Of a stretch of DNA of 64,000 nucleotides, positions 42,343 to 52,000 are shown piece after piece (position 1 is the stretch's first letter; the number at the start of each line of letters is the position of its first letter). The translations under genes and the position numbers were made by a program. Below the pieces are notes generated by a model. It was given only the letters and a program-made list of their open reading frames with translations, did no database searches and had not been told where the DNA came from. The stretch covers positions 1 to 64,000 of the forward strand of contig JBBSUG010000021.1 of assembly GCA_038235165.1 (NCBI GenBank), in the 5' to 3' direction. Origin of the DNA: GCA-002050365 sp038235165. GTDB taxonomy: Bacteria > Acidobacteriota > Blastocatellia > Pyrinomonadales > Pyrinomonadaceae.

Positions 42343-43848
42343 TTAATCAATCGTATTGCGCCACTTTCTGCCGTCATTCCTTAAAAGCTCATCCGCCTCT
42401 TCGGGTCCCCACGTTCCCGCTTCGTAATTTGGAAAATCACGCGCCGGAATCGCATTCCACACATCGAGAACCGGCGAGACGATGCGCCAGCTCGCTTCGA
42501 CCATATCGGCGCGTTGAAACAGAGTCGCATCGCCGGTCATACAATCGAACAGCAGCCTTTCGTACCCGGTCGAAAGCTGTTCACCGAAGTGGTCAACGTA
42601 GTTAAAATCCATATCAACCGCGCCCATATTAACAATCGGACCCGGAATTTTCGCGCCGAAATGCAGCGTGATGCCTTCGTCGGGCTGAATATGGATGACG
42701 ATCCGGTTGGTAGTCAGTTTTTCAACCGGCGTGTCGCGGAAAAGCATAAACGGGGCTTTTTTGAATTGGATGTTGATCGCCGTAAATTTTTCCGGCAAAC
42801 TCTTGCCCGTGCGAATATAGAACGGCACATCCGCCCATCGCCAATTGTCAATCGAAATTTTCAGGGCGGCAAAAGTTTCCGTGTTGGAAGTCGGCGAAAC
42901 ATCCTGTTCGCTGCGATAAGCGGCGATTTTCTTATCCCCGATTGTTCCTGCCCCATACTGACCGCGCACCGCTTTGTACAAAACTTCTTCCGGCGTGAAC
43001 GGTTGCATCGCGCACAAAATTTTCGCTTGTTCGTCGCGCACCGCGTCGGCTTCAAATGAAACCGGCGGTTCCATTGCGGTCAGCGTAATCAATTGAAAAA
43101 TGTGATTCGGAATCATATCGCGCAACGCACCGGCAGTGTCATAGTAGCCGCCGCGCTGTTCGACACCGAGTTCTTCAGCCACCGTAATCTGAATGTGATC
43201 AATAAAATTTCGATTCCAAATCGGCTCGAAAATACTGTTGCCGAATCGAAATACTAAAATATTCTGCACGGTTTCTTTACCGAGATAATGATCAATCCGG
43301 TAAATTTGCGTTTCGTCGAGAAGTTTTGCCAATTCTTCGTTGAGTTTTTTCGCGCTTTCGAGATCGCGCCCGAACGGTTTCTCAAAAACGAATCTCCGCC
43401 AGCCGTTCTCTTCGCTGCACATCCCGATCTTACAAACCTGTTCGGTGACCGGCGCAAACAGCGATGGCGGCGTGGCGAGATAAAAGAAATAATTGCGCGG
43501 CGCGGCGTGATTAGCGGCGACTTCGGCGAGTACTTTTTGCAGATTTTTGAATGTGTTTTCATCGGCAAAATCACCGCCCGCATAATAGGTTCGCTCGACA
43601 AACCAGTCAACCAGTTCCCGGTCAATTGAACCGCCGATGAATTCCTGTAAATCACTTCTGATTTTCGTCCGAAATTCTTCGACCGAAAACTCTTGCCGCC
43701 CGACACCGACGACGGCAAAATTATCCGGCAAGAAATTACCTTTCGCCAAATTATAAAGTGCCGGAAAAAGTTTGCGCTTCGTCAAATCGCCGGTCGCGCC
43801 GAAAATGACCATTACGCAGGGGTCTGATATTTTTTGTGTGTGATTCAT
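42343..43848 (-). CDS. zwf: glucose-6-phosphate 1-dehydrogenase
   Basis: 501 residues. First enzyme of the oxidative pentose phosphate or Entner-Doudoroff path, making NADPH or NADH and 6-phosphogluconolactone. Motifs: VIFGATGDLTKRKLFPALYNL (coenzyme site) and RIDHYLGKETVQNILVFRFGN (active site with the catalytic His). Length is typical. No pgl, gnd or edd gene is adjacent. Convergent with the M48 gene; upstream is the second nested palindromic element. Confidence 0.97.
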   Translation of the reverse strand: MNHTQKISDPCVMVIFGATGDLTKRKLFPALYNLAKGNFLPDNFAVVGVGRQEFSVEEFRTKIRSDLQEFIGGSIDRELVDWFVERTYYAGGDFADENTFKNLQKVLAEVAANHAAPRNYFFYLATPPSLFAPVTEQVCKIGMCSEENGWRRFVFEKPFGRDLESAKKLNEELAKLLDETQIYRIDHYLGKETVQNILVFRFGNSIFEPIWNRNFIDHIQITVAEELGVEQRGGYYDTAGALRDMIPNHIFQLITLTAMEPPVSFEADAVRDEQAKILCAMQPFTPEEVLYKAVRGQYGAGTIGDKKIAAYRSEQDVSPTSNTETFAALKISIDNWRWADVPFYIRTGKSLPEKFTAINIQFKKAPFMLFRDTPVEKLTTNRIVIHIQPDEGITLHFGAKIPGPIVNMGAVDMDFNYVDHFGEQLSTGYERLLFDCMTGDATLFQRADMVEASWRIVSPVLDVWNAIPARDFPNYEAGTWGPEEADELLRNDGRKWRNTID

Positions 43849-43968
43849 AATCTCGTCAATCTCATCGAAGATTTTTTTTTGATAATTTACTTTACGAAGT
43901 TAAAACAATCACGGCAAGCAGGAGAAATAAATTTAACAGTGGGAGCGTGAAAGTCTTATCAGTCAGTC

Positions 43969-44273
43969 GGAGCGCGGAAGTCTCGTCCGCGCTCCGACAG
44001 CGAGAGCGCATCGTTGAAAATCTCCGTACCAAAATATCGCTCTAATAATGCGAACAAGCAACAGCCGGAAGCCTAACAGTTTGTCGGCTTGTTGAGCGCA
44101 AATTAGACGCTACTTTTGAATTGCAGTTCGTTGTAAGTTAGTGTCGGGCAAGTGAGATCCGGCTTTTGCATTGCAGTTCGATGTAATAATTAGGAACAGC
44201 GCAACATTCGCTGCGCCGTGTTGGCGGATGAGACTTCCGCGCTCCAACTGACGGGACAATATTTCCGCGCTCC
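43969..44273. repeat. nested palindromic element (GGAGCGCGG family), copy 2
   Basis: Left arm 43969-43991 and right arm 44223-44245 are inverted copies matching at 21 of 23 positions. The left arm also folds on itself (GGAGCGCGGA...TCCGCGCTCC). Between the arms are two related direct repeats, TTGAATTGCAGTTCG and TTGCATTGCAGTTCG (around 44116 and 44168). Further partial arms lie near 44264-44273. It fills the gap between zwf and the ABC exporter genes. Confidence 0.85.
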
Positions 44274-44277
44274 TATT

Positions 44278-45630
44278 TTATGCCTGCCGAATCCATTTCC
44301 AGACTTCGGGAATCGTTGCCCGTTTGCCGGTCATCAGCATTCCGACGCGATACACCCGCGCCGCCAGCCAGACGAGACCGGCGATGGCTAAACCGTTGAG
44401 CAGAATAGAAAGTCCGATCTGCCAGAACGGTGGTGTTTCCGCCATAATTCGCACCGGCATCGTGATCGGCGCGAAAAACGGCGCAATCGAAACCCAGAAG
44501 GAGAGCGACGAATTCGGATCACGAATCACGACGAAGCTCAAATAAAACCCGATGATCAGGCAAAATACGGGAAACATTGCAAACTGTCCGCCTTCCTGTA
44601 CGGTTGTCACCATCGAACCGATCAGCGCGTAAATCGTCGCGTAAATAAAAAATCCTAACAGAAAAAAGATGAAAAAATAAACGATAATTAGCGGTGTGAT
44701 GTCGGGAATCGAGATGTTAATGCCCGCCGCATTCATATTTGCCAGACCGATGCCGACCAACACCAGCGCGGAAATAATCCAGATGGCAAGCTGCGTCAAT
44801 CCCGCTAGACAGACACCGACGAGTTTGCCCATCATCAGTTCAAATGGTTTTGCCGACGAGAATAAAATCTCGGCGATGCGCGTTTCCTTTTCTTCGACGA
44901 CCGCCGCCAAAATCTGCTGTCCGTAGATAAGCAACGTGATATAAATCATCAGCCCGATGACGAATGCCGCTGCGAAAATGCCTTCTCCGCTTTTCTCGTC
45001 GCCTTTTTCGTTGATCGTCGTTTTGGTGAGATCAATGTTTTTGCTCAAATCCTTTAACTTATCTTCGCTGATGTCAGCATCGGCAAGCCGCTGTGAACGA
45101 ACCGCGCCGTTAACTGCCCGTTCAAGCTGTGAATTGGTCACAATATCGCCCGCCTTGCGCGAGAAAAATTCAAATTTAACATCCGGCGCATCATATTTTG
45201 GCGGAATTATCAAATATGCGTCAATCTCTTTTCCGGTGATCTTTCCGGTCAGTTCACGCTTGATTTGTTCAATTGCTTTTCCGTCCGCCGAATATTCGAT
45301 GAAAGTAAAAGCCGCGTCCAACTGTTCCGCCGCTTTGTTTATCTGTGCTTGGTTTGAAGCCGTCAAATCTTTCAGACTTGATTCTTCAGATTTATCAGTC
45401 TTTTCGGGATTCTTCTCACTTGAAAGATTGTCTCTGATGCGCTGTTTGATCTCCCCTGTCTGGTCAACGATAACCAGCCGCGTCGGTGCGCCCTTGATCG
45501 AGAAAAGCAGTGCCGGAACGACCGCAAAGCCAGCCGATAAGACGGGAAACAGCAGCGTTGCGAGTAAAAAAGACCATTTCAGAACGATTTTTTTGTATTC
45601 GTGTTTGACGACCGCTAAAAATTTTTTCAT
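44278..45630 (-). CDS. ABC-2 type exporter permease (NatB-like)
   Basis: 450 residues. One membrane segment near the N-terminus (WSFLLATLLFPVLSAGFAVVP), a large extracytoplasmic domain (about 40-220), then five to six segments in the second half, such as AFVIGLMIYITLLIYGQQIL and PLIIVYFFIFFLLGFFIYA. The segment GQQILAAVVEEKETRIAEIL is typical of NatB-like permeases. Exports an unknown substrate with the ATPase encoded just upstream; stop and start overlap by one base (TAATG), so they are coupled. Confidence 0.9.
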   Translation of the reverse strand: MKKFLAVVKHEYKKIVLKWSFLLATLLFPVLSAGFAVVPALLFSIKGAPTRLVIVDQTGEIKQRIRDNLSSEKNPEKTDKSEESSLKDLTASNQAQINKAAEQLDAAFTFIEYSADGKAIEQIKRELTGKITGKEIDAYLIIPPKYDAPDVKFEFFSRKAGDIVTNSQLERAVNGAVRSQRLADADISEDKLKDLSKNIDLTKTTINEKGDEKSGEGIFAAAFVIGLMIYITLLIYGQQILAAVVEEKETRIAEILFSSAKPFELMMGKLVGVCLAGLTQLAIWIISALVLVGIGLANMNAAGINISIPDITPLIIVYFFIFFLLGFFIYATIYALIGSMVTTVQEGGQFAMFPVFCLIIGFYLSFVVIRDPNSSLSFWVSIAPFFAPITMPVRIMAETPPFWQIGLSILLNGLAIAGLVWLAARVYRVGMLMTGKRATIPEVWKWIRQA

Positions 45631-46541
45631 TAATTTTCTCTGACCTTTTCGATAAAAATGTCGTTAAGACTCGGTTCAATCTCCTCAAATTTAGAAATTA
45701 TGGCACCGTTTTCGATTAATTTTGCGAGCAGAATTTGCGCGTTGACGTTTTCAGCAAGCTGAATTTCCATTTCGTCGGCGTGTTTAACAAGTTTTACGAC
45801 CAGAGATTTATCTTCCAAAACTCCACTGCCGCCCGTCGCCCGCAGCGCAATCAAATTTTTACCGAAACTCGCTTTGACATCGCGCAGAGTTCCCGACACG
45901 ACTTTACGCGATTTGTTGATTAAAAGTATATCCTGGCACAATCTTTCGGCGGTTTCCATCAGGTGTGTCGAGAAAATAATCGTTTTGTCCTGGGTCTTGA
46001 ACTCGTCAATTACGTCCATCATAAACTCAACGTTGACCGGATCAAGACCGGAAAAAGGTTCGTCTAGAATCAGCAAATCGGGGTCGTGCAGGACGGTCGA
46101 AATAAACTGGATTTTCTGCTGCATTCCTTTTGACAAATCGGTTGTTTTCTTCGTTTTCCACTCGGCAAGTTTCATTCTGTCGAGCCAAAAATCAATTCGC
46201 CGGTCGGCTTCCGCCTGCGTGATGCCTTTCAAAGCGGCGAAATAGCGCAATTGGTCAACGATTTTCATTTTCTTATAAAGCCCGCGTTCTTCCGGCAGAT
46301 ACCCGATGCGGTTTTGCACATCGCCCGCTATTTTGCGCCCGAAAAGTTCGATTTTGCCCTCATCGGGAAAATTTATGCCGACAATCATTCGAATCGTCGT
46401 TGTTTTCCCCGCACCGTTCGGTCCTAAAAAACCGAAAACTCTGCCCGCGCTGACGGAGAAACTCAAATCTTGCACCGCCGTAAAATTATCGTAAGTTTTT
46501 GTGACGTTTTCGACGCGTAGTGTTATATTTTGTTCGCTCAT
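45630..46541 (-). CDS. ABC exporter ATPase (NatA-like)
   Basis: 303 residues. Walker A GPNGAGKTTTIRM (about 40-52), Q-loop near YLPEERGLYKKM, signature LSKGMQQKIQ, Walker B LLILDEPFSGLDP and the H-loop FSTHLMETAE. The C-terminal 80 residues (ALRATGGSGVLEDKSL onward) are the usual accessory domain of this group. First gene of a two-gene operon with the permease. Sodium or drug export is known for relatives; the substrate here is unknown. Confidence 0.93.
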   Translation of the reverse strand: MSEQNITLRVENVTKTYDNFTAVQDLSFSVSAGRVFGFLGPNGAGKTTTIRMIVGINFPDEGKIELFGRKIAGDVQNRIGYLPEERGLYKKMKIVDQLRYFAALKGITQAEADRRIDFWLDRMKLAEWKTKKTTDLSKGMQQKIQFISTVLHDPDLLILDEPFSGLDPVNVEFMMDVIDEFKTQDKTIIFSTHLMETAERLCQDILLINKSRKVVSGTLRDVKASFGKNLIALRATGGSGVLEDKSLVVKLVKHADEMEIQLAENVNAQILLAKLIENGAIISKFEEIEPSLNDIFIEKVREN

Positions 46542-46671
46542 AAATGGTGAATTGAAAAGTTGTCACAATTGCTTACGACGATTAGCTGCTTTTTGTTTGC
46601 AAAGTTTGTCAGAACACCGGTTAAAATTTAGCGATGGGCGATGAAAATAAAATTTTCAAATTTTAAAGATC

Positions 46672-46711
46672 AAAAGTCCGATGCGCTCTCCCCTTCGCAT
46701 CGGACTTTTGT
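46672..46711. terminator. strong bidirectional terminator
   Basis: AAAAGTCCGATGCG (46672-46685) and CGCATCGGACTTTT (46696-46709) form a perfect 14-bp stem with a 10-base loop and A/T runs on both sides. On the minus strand it ends the glycine-zipper gene. Confidence 0.93.
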
Positions 46712-46756
46712 AATGGTCGTCAAACTATTTTCCGACAACCAAACTTGTATTAAATT

Positions 46757-47377
46757 TTAATAATCCCGAACCGGCAAAGTCACATCCTTAGTCAGTTCGA
46801 TTTTAAACTTTTCGTCGGCTTTGATGCCGACTTCTTTACCTTTTCTCAAAAACGCAATCCCGGTTCCCGCCCCCGCGCCGATTCCCGCGCCGATCAATGT
46901 CCCGTTACTTGATTTTGAAACCGCGCCGAAAATTCCACCCAGTGCGGTGCCGCCGGCGATTGTCAATAAGTTGGCGGTTTGCGAAGATTCTGCTTCTATG
47001 TCTTTAACCAAAAAGCCTTTGATATTTCGCTTTTCTCCGCTGCCGAAGCGCATTGTTTCAAATGAAACCGTCAAAATCCCGTTTTGCCCACCACCCGCCG
47101 CCCGTTTAACTCTGGTGATGCGCCCTTCGATAACCGTGCCGATTGGCAGCACGACCGTTTCACGGATTTTCACGGGTTCGGCAATTGTCGCTGTAAAAGT
47201 ATCGTCCACGCCGGAAACTTTGGAATTTATTTCATTATCCATCCGCGCCTGAATTACGGTTCCGGCGGAAAGCTGATAAACCGACTCCGACTCCGACTGT
47301 GCGGCAACCACACTAAAACTGACAAAGAGCAAAGAAAAATACGCAAAGACTTTGGTCGTTCTACGCCAAAAGTTCAT
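46757..47377 (-). CDS. secreted glycine-zipper protein, unknown function
   Basis: 206 residues. Signal peptide ending near SVVAAQ-SE (about residue 27). Residues 38-130 resemble the beta-rich TrbI/VirB10-like fold (LSAGTVIQARMDNEINSKV, then VVLPIGTVIEGRITRV). A glycine-zipper hydrophobic segment follows (GGTALGGIFGAV, then LIGAGIGAGAGTGIAFL, about 145-180), which may enter the outer membrane. No conjugation genes are nearby, so it is a stand-alone envelope protein. Confidence 0.7.
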   Translation of the reverse strand: MNFWRRTTKVFAYFSLLFVSFSVVAAQSESESVYQLSAGTVIQARMDNEINSKVSGVDDTFTATIAEPVKIRETVVLPIGTVIEGRITRVKRAAGGGQNGILTVSFETMRFGSGEKRNIKGFLVKDIEAESSQTANLLTIAGGTALGGIFGAVSKSSNGTLIGAGIGAGAGTGIAFLRKGKEVGIKADEKFKIELTKDVTLPVRDY

Positions 47378-47584
47378 ATCCCATCCTCCATCTTTGCGGA
47401 TTTTTTCAAACTACGACATCCGCAAAGTATAATGGCAATGACCGTGCCACTTTTTCTAATGTTTATTAAAACTCACTGTTAATAAGGTTTCCCGCGATTT
47501 TACACGGTTGCGTGACCAAATGTCCATCACCAGCAATTTACAAAATGGTTTAGCGTTTGCACCATATCGGGTATTGAGGAACGG

Positions 47585-47666
47585 GGTTCAAAGTTCAAGG
47601 TTTCAGATTCAAGATTGTGTGATTGTCTGCTCGTAAATTGTAATCTCGAACCTTGCCCTTTGAACC
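47585..47666. repeat. word-type inverted repeat (GGTTCAAAG family)
   Basis: The left arm GGTTCAAAGTTCAAGGTT (from 47585) and the right arm 47648-47666 (GAACCTTGCCCTTTGAACC) are inverted copies with two or three mismatches. It sits just after the stop of the gene at 47680 and is close in sequence to the repeats at 9999 and 24866. Confidence 0.8.
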
Positions 47667-47679
47667 TGAAGCCTGAAAC

Positions 47680-48276
47680 CTATTGCAGAATCGGGTGTCC
47701 TCCGCCCTTGCTGTGATCGGCTGTTTGTTCGTAAAGTTTGCGGTCGTTGTGATATAGAATCAAATGTTCTCCTTCAAAACGGACGACATTGGACACGCGC
47801 TGAAAATCTTTGGTGTGTTCCGCAATCACAAAAGCACACGGATTATAAGCCAAAACCATTCCTGCCGCATAGATAAAGCCGCCCTGGTCGTAAACCGATC
47901 CGGCATACTGCGCGGCTGAGACGGCGATGTCCGGCGAATACTGCCTATTTGCATTTTTGGTACGGTCGGATTTCGCAATAAAAATTGTGTAGTCGGAATA
48001 ATTTGAACGCTTTCGATAATTGTTTTTTCGCGCCACAGCAAAAAGTTCCGTCAAGCCGTCGTCAATCGCCTGCAGCATTTTACTGTCCGGTTGATTGACG
48101 GAATAAACACGCGCTCCTTTGTCCGTTCGACTGAAATTGTCAAATTTATCGTTGGTGATTCGCCCTGCTTCATTAATTAAAATGCGATCAACCCGGCTTT
48201 GCGCCTGTATATTTTGAAAAAACACCAAACCCGCGATGAATATCGGGATAATTGTTGCGACTTTTATAGCTTTCAT
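47680..48276 (-). CDS. secreted protein of unknown function
   Basis: 198 residues. Signal peptide ending near NIQAQ-SR (residue 26). The mature part is rich in charged and aromatic residues with no recognisable domain; it contains YTIFIAKSDRTKNANRQYSPDIAVSA in the middle and AEHTKDFQRVSNVVRFEGEHLILYH near the end. One Cys (about residue 151). Stand-alone gene; the word-type repeat lies directly after its stop. Confidence 0.65.
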   Translation of the reverse strand: MKAIKVATIIPIFIAGLVFFQNIQAQSRVDRILINEAGRITNDKFDNFSRTDKGARVYSVNQPDSKMLQAIDDGLTELFAVARKNNYRKRSNYSDYTIFIAKSDRTKNANRQYSPDIAVSAAQYAGSVYDQGGFIYAAGMVLAYNPCAFVIAEHTKDFQRVSNVVRFEGEHLILYHNDRKLYEQTADHSKGGGHPILQ

Positions 48277-49071
48277 ACGGTACTCCTTAATTTATATTGT
48301 TTTTCTAAATAACCAAATTTAACTGCGGCAAAACTTGTGCCAACAGATATTTCACCGAAAATTTGATTAGGATAGGGAACAATCTGTAACCCCCCTCATC
48401 ATTCGACAATTGTTTTTCCCGGTGCTTAGGCTCGTCTGTTCGTTCGGCTTTTTAAAGTTTGATACACAGCCGCAGGGAAATTTCTCTCTTAAAGTTTGTA
48501 ACCGTAACAAATAATTATTTTTCCTTTCAATTCCGATCTGCTAAGTTGTGTGAATAAAGCCGTCTTATTTAATTTTTAGCTTGACTAAAAATTGTCTTTT
48601 CAATTATATTTATTATTCCGAAAAAATTATTGAACTAAAAAATTTAATTTCAATAAAAACAGCGGTTTGTGACATTTATCGAAAAAATTTGAAATTTTCT
48701 TTGCTTTTTTTCAGAAAATCGTATATGTTTTACTTAATTTTCGGACGATGTATGTAGCCAAAAATTTTTTTGCTAGATTGTGGAACAATAACTCATATTT
48801 GATTGGGTTTTAGAATTCCACAGTTGTCTGTTGGTAGATTAAGTATGGATTTGTGGTAATAAATTTGATTTAATTTTCCTACCGAGCCATAAACATTTTA
48901 TTAAATCTATCAATTCAATCAAAAATTAATTGTTTGTTCCGACCAATTTAATGTTTCAAATATTTTATTTTGGAATATTGCGTAAATTGGGAGTCTTGCA
49001 CTAACAAGTGCATAGTATTGGACTAGCATATTGTGACCAGTAAATCAAAATAAATGAGGAAGGATTACCAA
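48277..49071. other. long AT-rich intergenic region before the large surface protein
   Basis: About 795 bp without a convincing gene. A short palindrome TGCACT-aaca-AGTGCA (48997-49012), about 60 bp before the start of the large protein, could be an operator. The rest is A/T-tract-rich sequence typical of a regulated promoter region. I see no riboswitch or tRNA. Confidence 0.5.
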
Positions 49072-52000
49072 ATGAAAAAGAATATTCAAAAGAATTTTCT
49101 GCAGCAAGTAAGCAGAAAAACTCTTTATCTCGCAACACTATTTGCCGTCGCGGCAGTAGCTGTTGCCGGATTTTTATTAGTGCCGAATTTTAATAACGGC
49201 ACCGTATCGGCTCAAGACCGAGTCAACGCAGAAAAAGCGACTAACGAAATGCTCTCCATTTCATTAGACTTTAAGACGGCGACCGATTTTGCAATTTTGG
49301 CTGACAGAGGAATCTCTGATGCCGGAAATTCCAGAATTACGGGTAACGTCGGCGTTGCCGGTAAAGATGCTCAAATTGATCTCGCCCGCGCAAGTGTGCA
49401 GGGCAAATCGTTCGGCGCACAAGACGTTCAAGTTGATATGAACCGCGCCCAAAAAGATTTGGCAGGTGCATTTAACGCAATTAACCAACTGCCGTGTACA
49501 GATGTTGCCGAATCAGACCTCGGCGGACGTAAATTCACATCGGGCGTATATTGTGTTTCGTCAGCTCGTCTGGCAGGACAAATTACACTTGACGGTGAAA
49601 ATGATCCGGCTGCCATCTTTGTTTTCAGAATCACCGGTTCGTTGAATACCAAAGACGGTTCGAGCATTTCATTGCTTAACGCCGCTCAAGCTCCGAATGT
49701 GTTTTTTGTGGCAAGCGATTCCATTAACATCGGCAAAAATTCCGATTTTAGAGGAAGCATCCTGGCACAAAATTCCATCAAAGTAGATACCGGCTCAACC
49801 GTCAGCGGTCGCGCATTATCACTCAAAGGTGATGTTTCGTTAGACGGTGCAACTGTTGTTTTAGCAGACGGTACATTGGAAATTTGTAAAGTCGTTGACG
49901 CAAATGCTCCGGGTGCTTTCAACTTGAATGGCAGAATTTTTCAGTTTACAGTCGGCGGTTTGACTATTGAAGCTCCGGCAAACGGTTGTTCAAATCCTTT
50001 CACCGTAACAGCTGGTCCGGTAGTCATTACCGAACAAAACACCAGCCGTGAGCCTAACTCGACTGTGATGAGAGTCGGAAACTTCCAGTTGACTGATGTC
50101 AGACAGATCAATCGTCAGGCAGGAGCCGCCAATGCCGTTACAGGATTTAATCTTCCTTTAAAGACGGCTAACGTCACCGTCCCGATGGGCGGAGTCGAAT
50201 CACAAGTAACGGTTCAGTTTACCAATCAATTTGCTATTGTTGCTTTCATTGAAATTTGTAAACAAGCATTAGACGGCGATGTTGCCGGTTTCTTCCGTTA
50301 CACAATTGACGGAGTTCCGCAGCAGACCAGTCTTCCTGCGGAACCGCTTCAAGTGTTCACGACACCTGCCGGTTCGTGCGTCGGACCAATTGCAGTGACT
50401 GTCCCGAGCGACGGTGCAGGAACTCCGCGTCAGGGCATTGTAACGGTTCGTGAGTTAGCTCAAGTCGGTTTCTTCTTCGTAACGGCGACAACTAACCCTG
50501 CTAACCGCTTGTTGACAGTTCAAGTTGTCAACAACACAACCACAGCAGGTATTGTTACTGCTAGAGTGTTTGAAGCTGATACTACTACAAACACATCCAA
50601 CCAGACCACGATCAACTTCTTTAACCGTTCCAATCCGGGACGTATTAAGATTTGTAAAGTTGCCGGACCCGGCATTGTGGAAGGAACACCTTTCAACTTT
50701 ACTGTAACTGGAACAGGTCCTGTGTTTGATCCTGCGACCGGTGCTTTCACCACTCAGGCAATAACCCGCACATTGACGGTTCAAGCCGGTCCTGCCAACG
50801 CTACCCAAAATGGTTTCTGCGCCTTCGTGCCGATTCCGGGTAATCCGCTGGTCGCCGAGCAGTTTGTTGTCGGCACCAATGCCACGATTACAGAAGACGG
50901 TCCGCTGGTTACTGCAAACGGTAATGAGATCCGAGTTGCAAGAATTACTTCGACATCAGGTTTTGTTACTCCGGCAATTGCCGGTAATGTTTACTTCCCG
51001 CCGAACGGCACCACCAGAACAGTGACGGTTCCTGTTCGTAGAGAAGTAGTCGAAGTCGAATATACGAACTTTGTGTTTTCTCCGGGACAATTGAAAATTT
51101 GTAAAGTTGCCGGAACAGGCGTGCCTATCGGAACAACTTTTAATTTCACCGTTACTTTCGACAGAAATCAGGGTGTGTTCCCGAATGCTCCTAACTTAGT
51201 TACGAGAAATCTGTCAATTCAAGCCGGTGCAGCAGCACAGGGCGGTATCTGCCAATTTGTTGATGGTGGTTTCACACCGGCAATCAATGCAAACAACGTT
51301 TTCAACGCTGGAACATTGGTGACGGTTACTGAAGTAGCTTCACCGAATACCACGGTGACAAGCATTAGAACCACCAGCGGCGGCGCATTGACAGCTAATA
51401 TTCCTGGAAGATCAGGAACGTTACCTATTCTTGCCGGTCGGTTAAACAATGGCACATTCGATGCGGCAACTACCGAAATTGAATTCGTCAACTCTGCAGC
51501 AGTAGCTCCGATTGCACAGCCGAGAGAGAAAACAGCTTATGATTTCGATGGCGATAAGAAAGCTGATATTTCAGTATTCCGTGACGGAAACTGGTATATG
51601 AACCGTTCCAGAGATGGTTTCTTTGCAACCCAATTTGGTGCGACAACTGACAGACTCGTCTCCGCTGACTATGACGGCGACGGCAAAGCTGATGTTGCTG
51701 TATTCCGCGGCGATGCTAACAAAGCATACTTCTATGTTTTAGGCAGCACGACCGGATTCAAAGACAGCCAGTTTGGTATCGGCACTGATATTCCGGTTCC
51801 GGCTGACTTCGACGGCGACGGTAAAGCTGATTTAGCGGTCTATCGTAATGGAGCGACAGCAGGTGCTGCAAGCTACATTTTCTATCGTCCGTCAAGCGAA
51901 CCGGGTGTTAACTTCCGCGCTATTCAATTGGGCGCGAAAGGCGACATTCCTGTTGTCGGCGACTATGACGGCGACGGCAAAGCTGATGCAGCCGTATATC

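Noticed and set aside
46757..47377. Conjugation (TrbI/VirB10) component.
   Set aside because: Only a fold-like resemblance; no other transfer genes nearby and the protein is too short.
48277..49071. Riboswitch, sigma-54 promoter or small gene in the long AT-rich region.
   Set aside because: No conserved riboswitch core seen; the GG/GC spacing near 48989-49000 is wrong for sigma-54; frames lack start signals.
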